From the NCBI GenBank assembly GCA_036971475.1, contig JBAIZL010000005.1:168711886-168775885 (forward strand): DNA of 64,000 nucleotides. The letters run 5' to 3'. Under the pieces are notes generated by a model, which saw nothing but the letters and a program-made list of their open reading frames with translations, searched no databases and was not told the origin of the DNA. The position numbers were made by a program, and so were the translations under genes. The DNA comes from Prosapia bicincta. Lineage: Eukaryota; Arthropoda; Insecta; Hemiptera; Cercopidae. Shown here piece by piece: positions 25,730 to 37,440 of this stretch. Positions within the stretch are counted from its first letter, which is position 1. The number at the start of each line of letters is the position of its first letter.

Positions 25730-26554
25730 GGACTTGATTCTAGATAGTCATATACTGCTTATAATAAATAAGTAACCTATGAAATCAAGAAATTACGCCA
25801 CTGAGGGTGGGTTCAAATTTAACAAGGCTAGAAACGAAAAAAACAAAGGCCTTGTCTGTGGTCATTGCGTTACTGACCATAATTTAAAGTAGCTCTGTCC
25901 TTTTTTACTTCCTAATTTTATGTAATTTCTAACCCGTAATTTTTCCAGACTAGTATGATAAATACAGGCATTCTCTAACTCCTCTCAAAATTAAAATTTT
26001 TGTGTACACTAAGCAGATGGGAAAACTGTTACAATTTGTGGAAAAATAAATTCCTCGTTCTAAGCACCATGTGACAAAATGTTAGGTGGTAGCACAAAAC
26101 GATTTTCAGAAACCTATAAATGCGAACGTAAAATAACAGGCAAATATGGTTTGTCAATGGTTTTCAAAGATTATTGTGTCTGAGATCAATAAACCTGATA
26201 TACAAAGTGGCTAAAGTAAATTAGTAAAATATGTTCGGAAAATGAGAAATGACAAATTTTAAATCTCAACTAACTGAGGGAAATGAATTATGATTATGAC
26301 CTAATTGTATCTCATACTTTCATCATTCACACACTACAAATTAAGGTGATATATCACAAACTCTAAAATTCGGCAAGGCTAATCCACCGGATTTAGAAAA
26401 AAACAATTAAATTATTTTTCTTTTTTTTCTACAAGTGTATGTGGGGAGATATGTATACACTCGCTTGGGCATAAAGAAACAAAAGTGAATACATTTAGAC
26501 TTCTAAATGTCTAAAAATAAGCATAAAACATATTAATATTTCTGTAGGTATTAC
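25730..26554. other. Presumed intron or 3' flank of the minus-strand gene
   Basis: AT-rich. An acceptor-like TTATAG with a short frame ending in TAG lies at 26060-26113 (minus), a weak candidate for a last exon. No convincing coding block. Confidence 0.35.
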
Positions 26555-26616
26555 CTGCTCTCGCAGGGCAAGGACTTCGTTGTGCACAACTTCCATCAGT
26601 ATTGCGATGACTGCTT
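26555..26616 (-). CDS. Exon 3 of a short-exon host gene
   Basis: A 62-nt exon with acceptor TCAATGTGTTGCAG and donor CAG|GTAATA. Entering in phase 1 it reads E-AVIAILMEVVHNEVLALREQ and leaves in phase 0. Hydrophobic residues are spaced as in an amphipathic helix or coiled coil. The pattern DN..E..A...LM..V..EV..L.EQ spanning exons 2 and 3 faintly recalls the TSC22 box, but it is too short and gapped to assign. The frame fits exactly the one left open by exon 2. Later exons were not identified with confidence; candidates are at 26060-26113 and 23898-24088. Confidence 0.6.
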
Positions 26617-28069
26617 CTGCAACACATTGACAATATATTAGAAATGTTTAAATAACTAAAACTGTAATAATAATACCTTACTTTACATGAGTGAGATACT
26701 AATACACAACTCTTTAATAACACTTTGCGAATTTATTTTAAAAAGCAATTGTGTGCAAAGTAGTAGAATTCTAAACCAAACTGGTAACAGCTAACTGTTT
26801 TCAATTGTAGATTGAAATTTTTAGATTAGTAAATTAGTTTCTTTGAGACACTAAAATGTACAGGGATACTCTTCAGCTGTAAGCATGCGAGTGGTTATGG
26901 GAAAATATAATTTTTAAATATATTATTGGTACACGAATAAGAGAGGAATGTCTAAGTTTGTAAACATTTTATTACATGCTGCAATATTGCTTATAACAGT
27001 TAAGGGGAAGAAATCGAACCATAACATTTACAAATTCTTTTGTCATTACATTAACTTTTATTATATTATTAAGAATTTAGTATGATAAAATTCAATATTT
27101 TTAGGATGAATTGTTTTGGAAATATATTTAAGATAAAATTTTCATTTTAACACAAAACAAAAATAATTTATTTTCAATTTCTAAATAAAACTGTTTTATC
27201 AAGTCATGTAAATTCATAACATAATAACTTAGTAATAAAAATGTATAGATTTTTTGGTTTAATTTAAACTAATAAAAATGCAAAAATCTTCATTGAAAAA
27301 CATATTTTAAACTTTTCTTAGTCATTACATTTTGTAAGTAAACTATTCAAGAAAATTAGCTATCAATATATGTTTTTTACGCCGATTAGGATTATCGGAT
27401 TATTTGAGAGCAGGAAAATGTTTTGCATTATAAATATGTTTAGCCAAAACCTTTACCTAGTTTCTTCGTGAGATTAGTACCCCACAAGTCCTTGTGCTAA
27501 ACTGCCCCTTCGGTGGTTCCAGGGTGTAGTGTAAATGCAAAAGGCTTTTACAGAGAAATTCCAGGGAAATTAATTTAAACGATTGTTGTGAATAAAGTCA
27601 ATAGAAAAAAGCATGTAATTTCGGCAGCAAGAAATTTTGACTGGAAAATGTATTTATAATTTCAATCGGTACGTGGTTCAATTCAATATTAGATAGAATA
27701 TACGTGACATTAAACAAAATAATTAGTAATACAATTAAAAAAAAATGTTTTAAAAAACCGTATAATAGTCCTAAGTAGTTATTTATTTTGGTTTGTATCT
27801 TTATGTGCAATACACTATAATCACTTTATATATGGTTTAAGGTCCTTCGTTGATACCTCCTTAAGAAATTTTTTGAACTAGGTGAAAAGGAATCAATAAT
27901 GCAATAGAAGATATATTATATTGAAACTCCCACTGTCTTTGTTACTTACACCCTTTCAATCCATAACTCAAAAACACGGTATAGGTTTTGTTACAGTTTT
28001 AATATATGCTTTATTTCATTAATAAATTCGTTATAAATTTAACTAGGTTTTAAATGTATAATGACTTAC

Positions 28070-28114
28070 CTTCCGCGTTATCGCTAAAAAGTGTTACGGA
28101 GACTTGGCTCCTCT
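28070..28114 (-). CDS. Exon 2 of a short-exon host gene
   Basis: A 45-nt exon with an excellent acceptor (CTTTTTTCCAG) and a consensus donor (GAAG|GTAAGT). Both other frames contain stops (TAA, TAG); the only open frame is the one set by exon 1, reading ERSQVSVTLFSDNAE. It enters and leaves in phase 1, so skipping it would not shift the frame, as expected of a small alternatively used exon. It is 1733 bp from exon 1 and 1453 bp from exon 3. Confidence 0.65.
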
Positions 28115-29251
28115 CTGGAAAAAAGTTTTACATTTTTGAAAATGTTTTGTATTTGTAGAAAGTCACTATGACTTATGACTAGGTTTAAAAATTAAGGGAA
28201 TGTATACAGTTTTAGTGGTGTTAAAGTTTTATTTTGTAGAAAAATTGAAAATTTGAAATATGTTAGCTCACAATGAAAACGATTAATGTTCTATAGTTTT
28301 TAATAAATTTAAATTTCGTTTTAAATTTTACACAAAATCACAATTATGAGCTCTTTATTTCCATACGCGTTTTAATGGATTATACTGTCATAAACAGTGG
28401 TACTACTACACAATCAGAAATGCAACTAAAAAAGAGCCAGCTCAAATATTGCTTGTCTAATCAGAAAAGTTATTGGTTTTGTTTCAGTTAGTATATACAA
28501 TTATTTTCAATGAAATTAGTAACTTTTATAAATACTAAAGTAATGTTAAAATTGCTTCAAAAAACATATTAAGGAACAGCGGCTGGTTATATAACTGTTT
28601 GGCCAGTTCCCAGCTAACCGGTCGTAAAAGTAGTCGATAATGAAGACAGGAAACCCGTGTCTTTAGGTTTCAAGATTAATTTTAGATCAGCCTATGTTAA
28701 AAACTCTTTGAACCAATTGTTTTTCAAATACTCTGTTCATTAGCGCTCAGTAGTCACATAATATTGAAGATTGAATTTTCCACAGATCGTTGACATCCGA
28801 GTCAAACGATAATAGTTTGAATTTATTATGCTTTGACTGCTTTATATTTATTTAGAACTACAAGTAGGAAACAATGGAAGCAATTCTTGAATGTTGGTAA
28901 GCTCTACAAATTAGGTTCGAAACAATTTACACGAAATGTGTTTTGCCCTCTGTATCTTCTTCATTTCCTGTTACTCATGGAATTTCTTTGAGAATTGTTT
29001 AGTAAAGTGCTATAAGTCAATACGGACTAGCATAATTCATAATTAGTATATTTATAAAAAGTGAACTGTGAAAAATTATATTGTCAACCATGATTCTACA
29101 AAATTAAGTAGAATGGATAGAATATTTTGAAACAAAGTTATTTTTTATATTTAAAAAAATTTAATACAAATATTTTCTTTTAGAATTATATTTATATCTA
29201 AACTATAATATTTTAATTTATTGCTTTATTGTCAAATTTTAAATAATAAAA

Positions 29252-29257
<6 letters not shown>

Positions 29258-29284
<27 letters not shown>
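29258..29284. repeat. (TA)n microsatellite in intron
   Basis: About 13 TA units, between exons 1 and 2. Confidence 0.95.
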
Positions 29285-29847
29285 TATGTGTATATTTTGG
29301 AATTAGGTATAGAATAATAATATCAAAATCACTCAACGCAGTTTGATCATAAAAGTGCAATGTCTCAAACTTTGCTACTACGTCACTGTTAAGGAAATTA
29401 AAAAACCTATATTATAAATATCTACTAGAATAATAATCTACTATTTGGTATCTAAGTTAACATACTAAGTTATATTATAATTTGCAAATGGAAATAATCT
29501 GTAACATTAGGTTATAATAAATAACCAGTAAAAAATATTTTACATTTTTTTACTACTCCTATTTACTATTTCGCTTTTCTTTTTATGGTGAACAGGCCTA
29601 GAAAAACTTGACGGTGATAACTGATTAAGCTTCTCACATCACCGAATTACTAGACAACTCTTTGAAAAACCTGTCCTGGTAACATCTTACTGGACATCTT
29701 TTCTTAGTGTTTGCTTAATGTAGGAAAAGGTAATGATTTTACATAATTATTATATCATACAAGCATAACTAAATTAAACGAAAATCATTTAACTTAATTG
29801 GAAACAAATTTTAAATATTTTTTATAACTTTAAAATGACAATCTTAC

Positions 29848-29938
29848 CTCCACTCCTCTCAATGCCTTCAGATGATCTGCCTTTAGCTGCATCCCTCTCC
29901 TTCACCATCCCACAGCAGAACATTGCTGGAACCGCCAT
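29848..29938 (-). CDS. Exon 1 (start-codon exon) of a short-exon host gene
   Basis: A 91-nt coding part begins with ATG at 29938 and ends at a consensus donor, GGAG|GTAAGA. It reads MAVPAMFCCGMVKERD followed by AAKGRSSEGIERSG, and leaves one base (phase 1). An in-frame TAA lies 15 nt before the ATG, which favours a start here; the second Met (residue 6) has a slightly better context and gives MFCC, a possible palmitoylation site. With exons 2 and 3 it makes an uninterrupted 66-codon frame (198 nt). The block is visibly less AT-rich than flanking DNA. Function is unknown; I recognise no domain in this part. Confidence 0.6.
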
Positions 29939-30490
29939 AAAAGTATATAGTTATTTGCAGCATAAGTAAAGCTAAACCCGAACTTTACTTGCAATATTTT
30001 AGTAATCAATTAATTTGCCTATTTGTAAAACTGTAAAAAGTTTTATTATGTATCCTCACATAAAATGACAATTTCTCCTAAATGCTGGCGGTTAGGTTGC
30101 TTTCAAATCAGAAAAATATGATTATTAAAATGTTGAAACTAATCAAGCATTCTGATCAATGTATAGTTTTTTATCATAAGAATAAAGCCAGTCTCAAAGC
30201 CTCGTAGTAAATTAATATATAACTTAACATTAAACCTGAAATCAAAGATAGGCACCAATAATAATGCTTATAGTAATGCATGCAGGCTGTGCAATAGTAA
30301 TGCTACGCACTGCGCAGAGCCAGCTAACGGTGGCCAATATTACTAATATTTACAATGATTTTTGTTTGTTAAATATTTAAATGTGGGCAATCAGAATCAA
30401 ACATTTAAAACTTTACTAGGCAATATTTCGTTCATATGATTAAAAAGCGTTTTACCACAGATATAATAAAATCCAAGTCCTGAAAAAAGG

Positions 30491-30870
30491 CCTGCCCTCA
30501 GTCGCAATGAATGGAGGCGTCTACTCAATAACCGTTGAACAAGAAAGAAATCCCCAGATAGATTAAGGACAAAGTTGTATTTGTCGTTGGAATGAGAAGC
30601 TTCAGGGCTTAGAAACCCAAGAAGTGAAACGACCAGAACCAAAATATATAGGAGAAACCTTTATTTTTATCTTCATTAGCACCACTAGTAATTTATTATG
30701 TTCGTGTATGTGAGTGTGTGTGTGTGTGTGCGTGTGTGTGTGTGCGTGTGTAAGCGCACGTGGGTATATATGTTAGTGTGTGTGTGTGTGTGAGCGCACT
30801 TGTGTATATGTGTGAGTGCGTGTGTGTGTGTGTGTATGTGTGCTTGTGCGCGCACGTGTGTGTGTATTTA
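30491..30870 (+). repeat. Microsatellite-linked dispersed repeat, copy 2
   Basis: Same ~230-bp unique block as 3079-3300 (GGCGTCTACTCAATAACCGT near 30520), then a longer, impure GT tract with GCGT and TATG interruptions to about 30870. The longer, more interrupted tract suggests an older or slipped copy. Confidence 0.8.
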
Positions 30871-31261
30871 CTGTATTTCCGTATGTATTAATAAAAGCAT
30901 ACACTGGCGGACACAAAATTTATAAGAAAAAAATTAAAGAAAGAAAAGAAAATTGTTGCTAAAAAACTTTTTCGTTCATACAACGTTAAAATAAAACCAG
31001 AACACTTAACTTTACAAAGACTAATGATTTTAAAAATAATCTGGGATGTTCTGCCTGATATACGCGATGACCGTTTCCCAATAAAACACACTTGTAAGAA
31101 CAAAAAAGGGCACTGTACTGATTTGTTTTTGTTTTGAAAATGGGCCGGTTAATAGAACGTTCCGGGTGATAGAATGCCGTGTAAAAGAGCCTTTACTGTA
31201 TTAGACCTACAAGCACATATAATGACATTTAGTTTATTTCATAGGTACTTACTATATTGAA

Positions 31262-31263
<2 letters not shown>

Positions 31264-31301
<38 letters not shown>
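31264..31301. repeat. (TA)n microsatellite
   Basis: About 18 TA units. Confidence 0.95.
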
Positions 31302-31303
<2 letters not shown>

Positions 31304-32410
31304 CTTATATATCAAAAGTGTTTTTATAAATGTTTAAATAATTGAATACAAGCAAGTGGCCACATATACAATCAACACATAACTCTCAATAAATCCGTAT
31401 ATAGAACAGATAAAATATAAATTTTATTGGTATGAAAAGAAAATCAACATTTCGCCAAGGAATGTATTTCAATATGAAATTGCCCAAGGGATGTAAAGTA
31501 AGGGTTGCTCTGTGGCAGTGTATCTGACAAATATTTTCCATGTTTTAATGGACTTTATGCATGAGCGAGTGGGGATTGGCTGATCCGAAGGGGTTGTATG
31601 TGCAATTTCCTCTGCTTGAAGTAACGACTAGAGGGTATAAATTGGGATTCTAAGAGTTTAACTAGACTCAGATGAATAGGCCTACTGTTTGTAATGTATT
31701 AGGAAAGTAATTGGGACCTAAAATCAATCACGTGACATTGCGCTTAACGTATATTGTAGTCTTCCACAGACTTTTGAAAACTAAAGAGAATCGTAATAAC
31801 TAATACGACAACACAATAGTAAAGTTAAATTTAAAATTACGCCTTGTTTTATACATAAAATGTTAGATGAACGAACTTCCTAACCTAAGAAAATAGTTTG
31901 TCTGTCATAAATGATTTATAATTCATGTGGTAGCTCACAATCAATAACTTATTTTGTAATACGCGATTCAATAACAGCCATCATGATCAATAAGTCATCA
32001 TGACACGGATTCCTTTAACGGAAAGTTTAACGGTGTAATTATACTTTACAATTAGTATAGTTAAACTCACTGATGACGACAACATTGTCATTAAGGACGG
32101 AATTATCGCATTGAAAACTCTATTGAGCCAGTCAAAACGGCAGAAGTTAGCGAATGGTTCATTTGCAAAAATATAACTTACCATACACAATATTTAAGAA
32201 ATGTATATCGCGCAAACGGGAATGTTAATTATTACTAATGTAAATTAAACTTTTGCTTGTTGAAATGTGTAGTTATTTGAAGTTTAAACATATTCATTGT
32301 TTGTAAAATCGATACAGGTATTTAACAAGATATTTTTCCTGACTAAATAATTTTTAACATTCTTTCTTATAAAACCAAATATTTTATTTCAAAACATAAC
32401 CTGTAGCTGT
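31302..32410. other. Stretch with one weak 5' exon candidate
   Basis: Mostly AT-rich. At about 32064-32112 (minus) an acceptor-like TCAATAG, a 49-nt open segment and a donor TCA|GTGAGT line up. This could be a 5' exon of the gene at 29.9-26.5 kb, but no second line of evidence supports it. Confidence 0.3.
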
Positions 32411-32414
32411 GTGC

Positions 32415-32473
32415 TTTTGTGTGTGTGTATACCTGTGTATGTGTGTATATGTGTGTTTGTGTATATTTGTGTG

Positions 32474-32519
<46 letters not shown>
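32415..32519. repeat. Impure (GT)n microsatellite
   Basis: GT-rich tract with TA and TTT interruptions; the CA-strand open frame is a repeat artefact. Confidence 0.93.
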
Positions 32520-32520
<1 letters not shown>

Positions 32521-35135
32521 GCGAATGAAACAAGGAGGTAAGATTTTGGTAACACATGTTCATAATTTTTAATTTAAAAAGACTAAGAATAATTTAATTA
32601 TAACTTTAATACACATCAATATACACTTTAATATACTTATGCAAGAGCTGTAGTACAGTGCTATCGTTTTCGAGTAATAGTAGACCACGATGTCCTTGAA
32701 GTGGTATAACGGTACCTTACTATTTTCGTTTCACTGCACTATTCGGATGGATGTTTGTCTATTAAGGTGAATAATTTATCATTTTATTATGACTTGCTCA
32801 TTTACTTTGTTACTTTTATGATTACAAATTTGTAACTGTTACCAGACTGAATATTTTAGGACGTCTTGTACGTTTTCGACAGTTTTCGACGTTTGTAAAT
32901 AGGTTTGAGAAATAAATGTTTATTTAATGCATGATTTTAGATGTACCTTATGTCTGTACCTTAAATTCATTTTTGTTTGACCAATGTGTTATTTATTACA
33001 ATCGGGCCCTTCTATTTTATAAATATTTGTATCTGAAAATCATTTTCACATTGTTTAATTTGATTGGTTATACTCATATTTTTGTATGTTATATTACTGA
33101 TGATATTTTTTTAGTTTTTTCTTTATTTATTTTACTTTTTCTTGTATTCTGTAACTTGTTAGATTACACAATTTATCTAGTGTACTTTTTTGCATCAATG
33201 TTTTGTGATATTTGGAGCTTTATTTGTTTTTACTTTGTTTGTTTATTGGTTGCACTCCTTTTCAAAATTCTATGGAAACTTTTCTCTCAAAATGTTATGC
33301 ATTTTATGCAAAAATTCTATTAAAAAAGTAATAATGAGCCATTTTATGTTATAGAGGATGACTAGAGTGTTTGTGTGTGTGTTTATTATTTGAGTAGGTT
33401 ATAAAAAAAATGTGTTTAAATTGATTTATTAAAATTATGAACAAACTAAAAATTATGAAATGAGTGGAAAGAGATTTTAGGGATCCGTGGAAGGGATGTA
33501 ATTTGGACATCTCATAGCACACAACAGATTACTAAAGACTGCTCAAAATAATATGTGGACCAGATTAGGCTATTTGTGAAAATCCGAACAGTTTTCGAAT
33601 AACTATCTGAAAAGCAGGGACTAAATCTGTCAAGCATAAATTGGCAACAAAAATATACTTCCAGGAATAGGGTACGTGCTTTGTGGAAGTATTTAAATAT
33701 TAAAGCATCGGACTTTCGCCTTCGCAGCAAGATGCGTCGTACTTTGTGCATTAAATATGTAAGGGCGAATGCAGCAGGTCGAGTCGGTATTTCAAGATGG
33801 CTCCATTATTTACCGCGAGTGTAACAAAACATCTGGGTTTTAGAAAAAATCTTTTCTCCGCCAAGACTAGCGGATTTCTAAGCATGATGCACGTAACGTT
33901 TCAAAAGGAAACCTTTCCTTTATAGATTAAACTACTGTAACACCCATAAAATCTTAATTTAAAAAAATGTCTGTCAATTATAGGCAACAGCAAATTGTAT
34001 ATAAAAAAAAGTCGTAGTAATACTGAACACGGCTTTGAATTATAAATAATCACAGAAATAAAGGGTAAATTTTCGTAACAGCAGCGCTTAACAGTTCCAT
34101 GTCAACATAGTTTGAAGTTTTGGGATAGCAGTTGGTAAAGTCTGATTCAACTTACTTCTTTTTTTTTTAATTTTTAAATTTTTGGGATGCTAATGGCTAC
34201 ATTGTAAACAAGAAGAAAATGATTTTAATGACGCAAACCACAAGGGATGTTAAAATATAAAACTTCAATTCCCAACGTACGGGTAGCCGTATAATCTGAA
34301 TGATTATATATAAATCGGAACACATTTTTATGCTACATTAAATTATTATATACAAACTCTACAGAATAACAAAAAAGTATCCGCTTGAGATAGGTTTTTC
34401 TTATATAATAAAAGTAGGTTGTTAACGCTAACGTCAAATGCAGCAATCGTTTATCTTACGTTACGACAATATGTTGTTTTTTTTTAAGTAAGCCTCTCCT
34501 AACATTCTTGCTACCTGCGTTATACTCATTTCTGTGAAACACTTGCAAAGAAATTGATTTAATAACATAGACATAGAGTATTCTGGATTTACTCTTTGTA
34601 GATCCTTCAATAGAGGAAATCTGTTAAAAAATTAAATAAATTTGTATTTGAATTATTGTTAAACGTAGGTTTGTTTTTAAGAAAATCTTGTAAAGCAACG
34701 GGGTAATTTTATATTGAAGAGAGTGTTGGAATAATTCAGTTTAGAAATAATTCTAAAAGACGGATTTAGTACAGTTATGTTGAGAAATACTTACTAATTC
34801 AAGGGGAATTTATAGGTTAATAAAAAAAAATCAATTTGTATTTAAAGATAGTTTGATATTATCACAACAATTTGAAGAAATATGTTGAATTCCACCCATT
34901 CTTAATTAAAGTTTTGAACGTAAATTTTGTGTCATGATCTATTACGTAATCGGATAATTAATTCAGTTTAAATTATGTTTTACATCCGATATAATAAATT
35001 AATAATGTTTATGGGATACACAAGACTTTCAAATAACAAGCAAACATTTGCATTACGATTGACTCACGCCTATTTTACACAATTACCAAAAAACTTTTTT
35101 AAAATCTTCTAATATTGTTTCCCCCTTAAAAAGAA
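32520..35135. other. Long stretch without a supported gene
   Basis: AT-rich. The 130-codon plus-strand frame at 32931-33323 is dominated by Phe, Leu, Tyr and Ile, as expected from T-rich DNA, and has no recognisable fold. 33480-33830 is more balanced but shows no domain. Confidence 0.5.
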
Positions 35136-35137
35136 GC

Positions 35138-35240
35138 AAGAGGTTAATGACGACAAAGCGATTCGTCTCCCGAAACGACGGTCCTCATTCAAACAAAAAG
35201 TAAGTGTTACTATAGGCAAGCGTTTACGTATTACTTCAAG
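35138..35240 (+). repeat. Solo Penelope-like terminal fragment
   Basis: CTCCCGAAACGACGGTCCTC followed by AGTAAGTGTTACTATAGGCA matches the terminal repeat of the 7.7-10.5 kb PLE cluster with several changes. Upstream AATGACGACAAAG is diverged from the cluster's TTGACAAAG. No coding sequence is attached, so it is a solo or severely truncated copy. Confidence 0.75.
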
Positions 35241-36040
35241 TTAATGTCTATTAATATATGCTAGGAAGCTAAAGCCAATGATAGAAACAATTAATACAAA
35301 GTTTTTAATAAAATATACTTTGTTACTATTATTTAAATAGACTTGGAAACATTTACTGAAAACATTCAGCTGTTAAAAAGCTTTAATGAATTTTACAAAT
35401 TTAGTGATGTTATTTTATCTTATAAATTTATAATTAAATTAAGAATGAAGAACAACTTTAGAAACAGCCGGTGAACAACAAACGTATGAGATTATCTATG
35501 TTATAATTAATGTTTTCTGATTGGCAATTTTGTCAAGCCTCTACGCTTTACAAATCAATTTGGTTTGTTGAAATATTCATGTCCTTTGTATCGTCCACAC
35601 AGTATCGTGTTAATACATCAATCCATAGTGAATAATGTGCTACAAAGCGGACAAATCCGTCCTCAAAACCACATTGTACTGACCGTTTATTACAATTAAA
35701 TTTAACAGATTATAATATAAGAGTAACAAGCCTACAATAAATTGTAATTGTATTGAATTACACTATGACAATTACAAGTGCTACGCTGTCCAAATTTTTA
35801 TATTAGTTATTGAAGAGCATATTCACTTCAAAATCAGTTCATATTAGCAGCTCGTATAGAATAAGCTGCTGATTAATTTGTGTGCTGGTCCTTCACAAAA
35901 ACACTTTGGGTTTTTATATTTATTTTGATTTTTGAAATAAAAATTATGTCATTTGGGCATAAATAATTTTCGTTATAGCCGTAGGCAAAAAATATTTATC
36001 TTTAAAAAGGTTTTTACTCCACAGAAACATAACAAACATG
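35241..36040. other. Non-coding stretch
   Basis: Nothing supported. Confidence 0.5.
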
Positions 36041-36099
36041 CACGCGCGGGCGCGCGCGCACACTCACACACTCACAAAAACAAATATTATTTTTTAATA

Positions 36100-36125
36100 A
36101 AATGTTTTCTCAGGTAAGTTTTTTA
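36100..36125 (+). promoter_or_regulatory. Possible recursive splice site (zero-length exon)
   Basis: TGTTTTCTCAG is joined directly to GTAAGTTTTT at 36113/36114. An acceptor abutting a donor is the signature of a ratchet point, known from long insect introns. It would imply a plus-strand gene with a long intron here, for which I see no exons in the window. Confidence 0.25.
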
Positions 36126-37243
36126 ATAATACAAATTATTACTTTTAATTATTGTTAGATTATTTGTTAAATTATTAAATGTATATTGTAATTCTTTATA
36201 CGTCACCATTATATCAAACACTTTTTGTAGGTAGTTGTAATATTTTTCCTTCGTTTAAATTTAAAAATAATCTCTTGCATAAATTATAGGTCTGTGGAAA
36301 AAGTCAATTAAATGTTAATTAACACATATATTACCCAACATTATTCTTAACATCAAGACCTGTGAGTGTTTACACAAACATTAGATTTTAAAATCTTTGA
36401 AATTTACCAAACTATTTCAATTATACCAAGATATTGCCAAACTTTGTCATTCAAAAAGTTAAAAACTGAAGTAACGAAAAACTTGTTAACGTAAACGTGT
36501 TTGCAGGGTTTAACTTTTAATGATATCCTTGAAGGATGGTTTACCTGATTTCTTCAAGTGATTTTTATTAAAATATTTAAAAATTTCAATAGTAACCACA
36601 AATTAGTTCACATTTAATATAAACATTTCGTTAATAAAAAAGAAATCACATAAAAGTAATGCACATAGAGAGTAGTAGAGAGTGATATGGAGAAAGTTAC
36701 CTGTAATACATAACATATTTTAGTTTTATTCTACTTATATCAGTGCAGTAGCAATTTTGAGGATGTAGCCTAGTTATCAAGCACTGGTATAATCATATTT
36801 AATATACTCTAAGCACCTTAAATTATTTTTATTTCTATATGCTTTTTGATATTATTGAACTAGTTACTTCCCCTTAAATATTTTTGATTATTTTTACAGC
36901 TGAAATAATTTAAGGTATTTATTAATATATTGTTTCACATTATATTTGCCTACAAAAATAATATAGAGAAAGTTAGGATTTTATAATGTTTAAATTGTTA
37001 AAATTAATAAAAGTTAGAATGTAAATGAGTTTAAAAACGAACGGAGTTGTTTTGAAAATAACAAAATTCTATGTAGTAATAAATAATTAGCACTGTGAAT
37101 AAAAACAAAAGATAACAATTAAATGACTTGTATATCAATAACAGTATAACTTCATGTGACAATATAATCATTTACAGACCAACATATAATAATTTTCACG
37201 TTTAGAAACGTGGCAAACAATAGATAGCCAACAAGAATAATCT

Positions 37244-37270
37244 ACACACACACACACACACACTCACACA

Positions 37271-37315
<45 letters not shown>

Positions 37316-37341
37316 ACACACACACACACATACACACACAC

Positions 37342-37438
<97 letters not shown>
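37244..37438. repeat. (CA)n microsatellite
   Basis: Nearly 200 bp of CA units with a few CT, TA and AA interruptions. Confidence 0.97.

Positions 37439-37440
<2 letters not shown>

Noticed and set aside
26060..26113. Possible last exon (18 codons ending in TAG) for the minus-strand gene
   Set aside because: Acceptor is weak and a frame this short is expected by chance; mentioned only as an alternative.
32931..33323. 130-codon plus-strand frame with many hydrophobic residues, like a membrane protein
   Set aside because: T-rich DNA gives Phe/Leu/Tyr/Ile by composition alone; no conserved motif and no splice context.
33512..33751. 79-codon minus-strand frame in a balanced block
   Set aside because: No domain, no splice signals, no repeat relation found.
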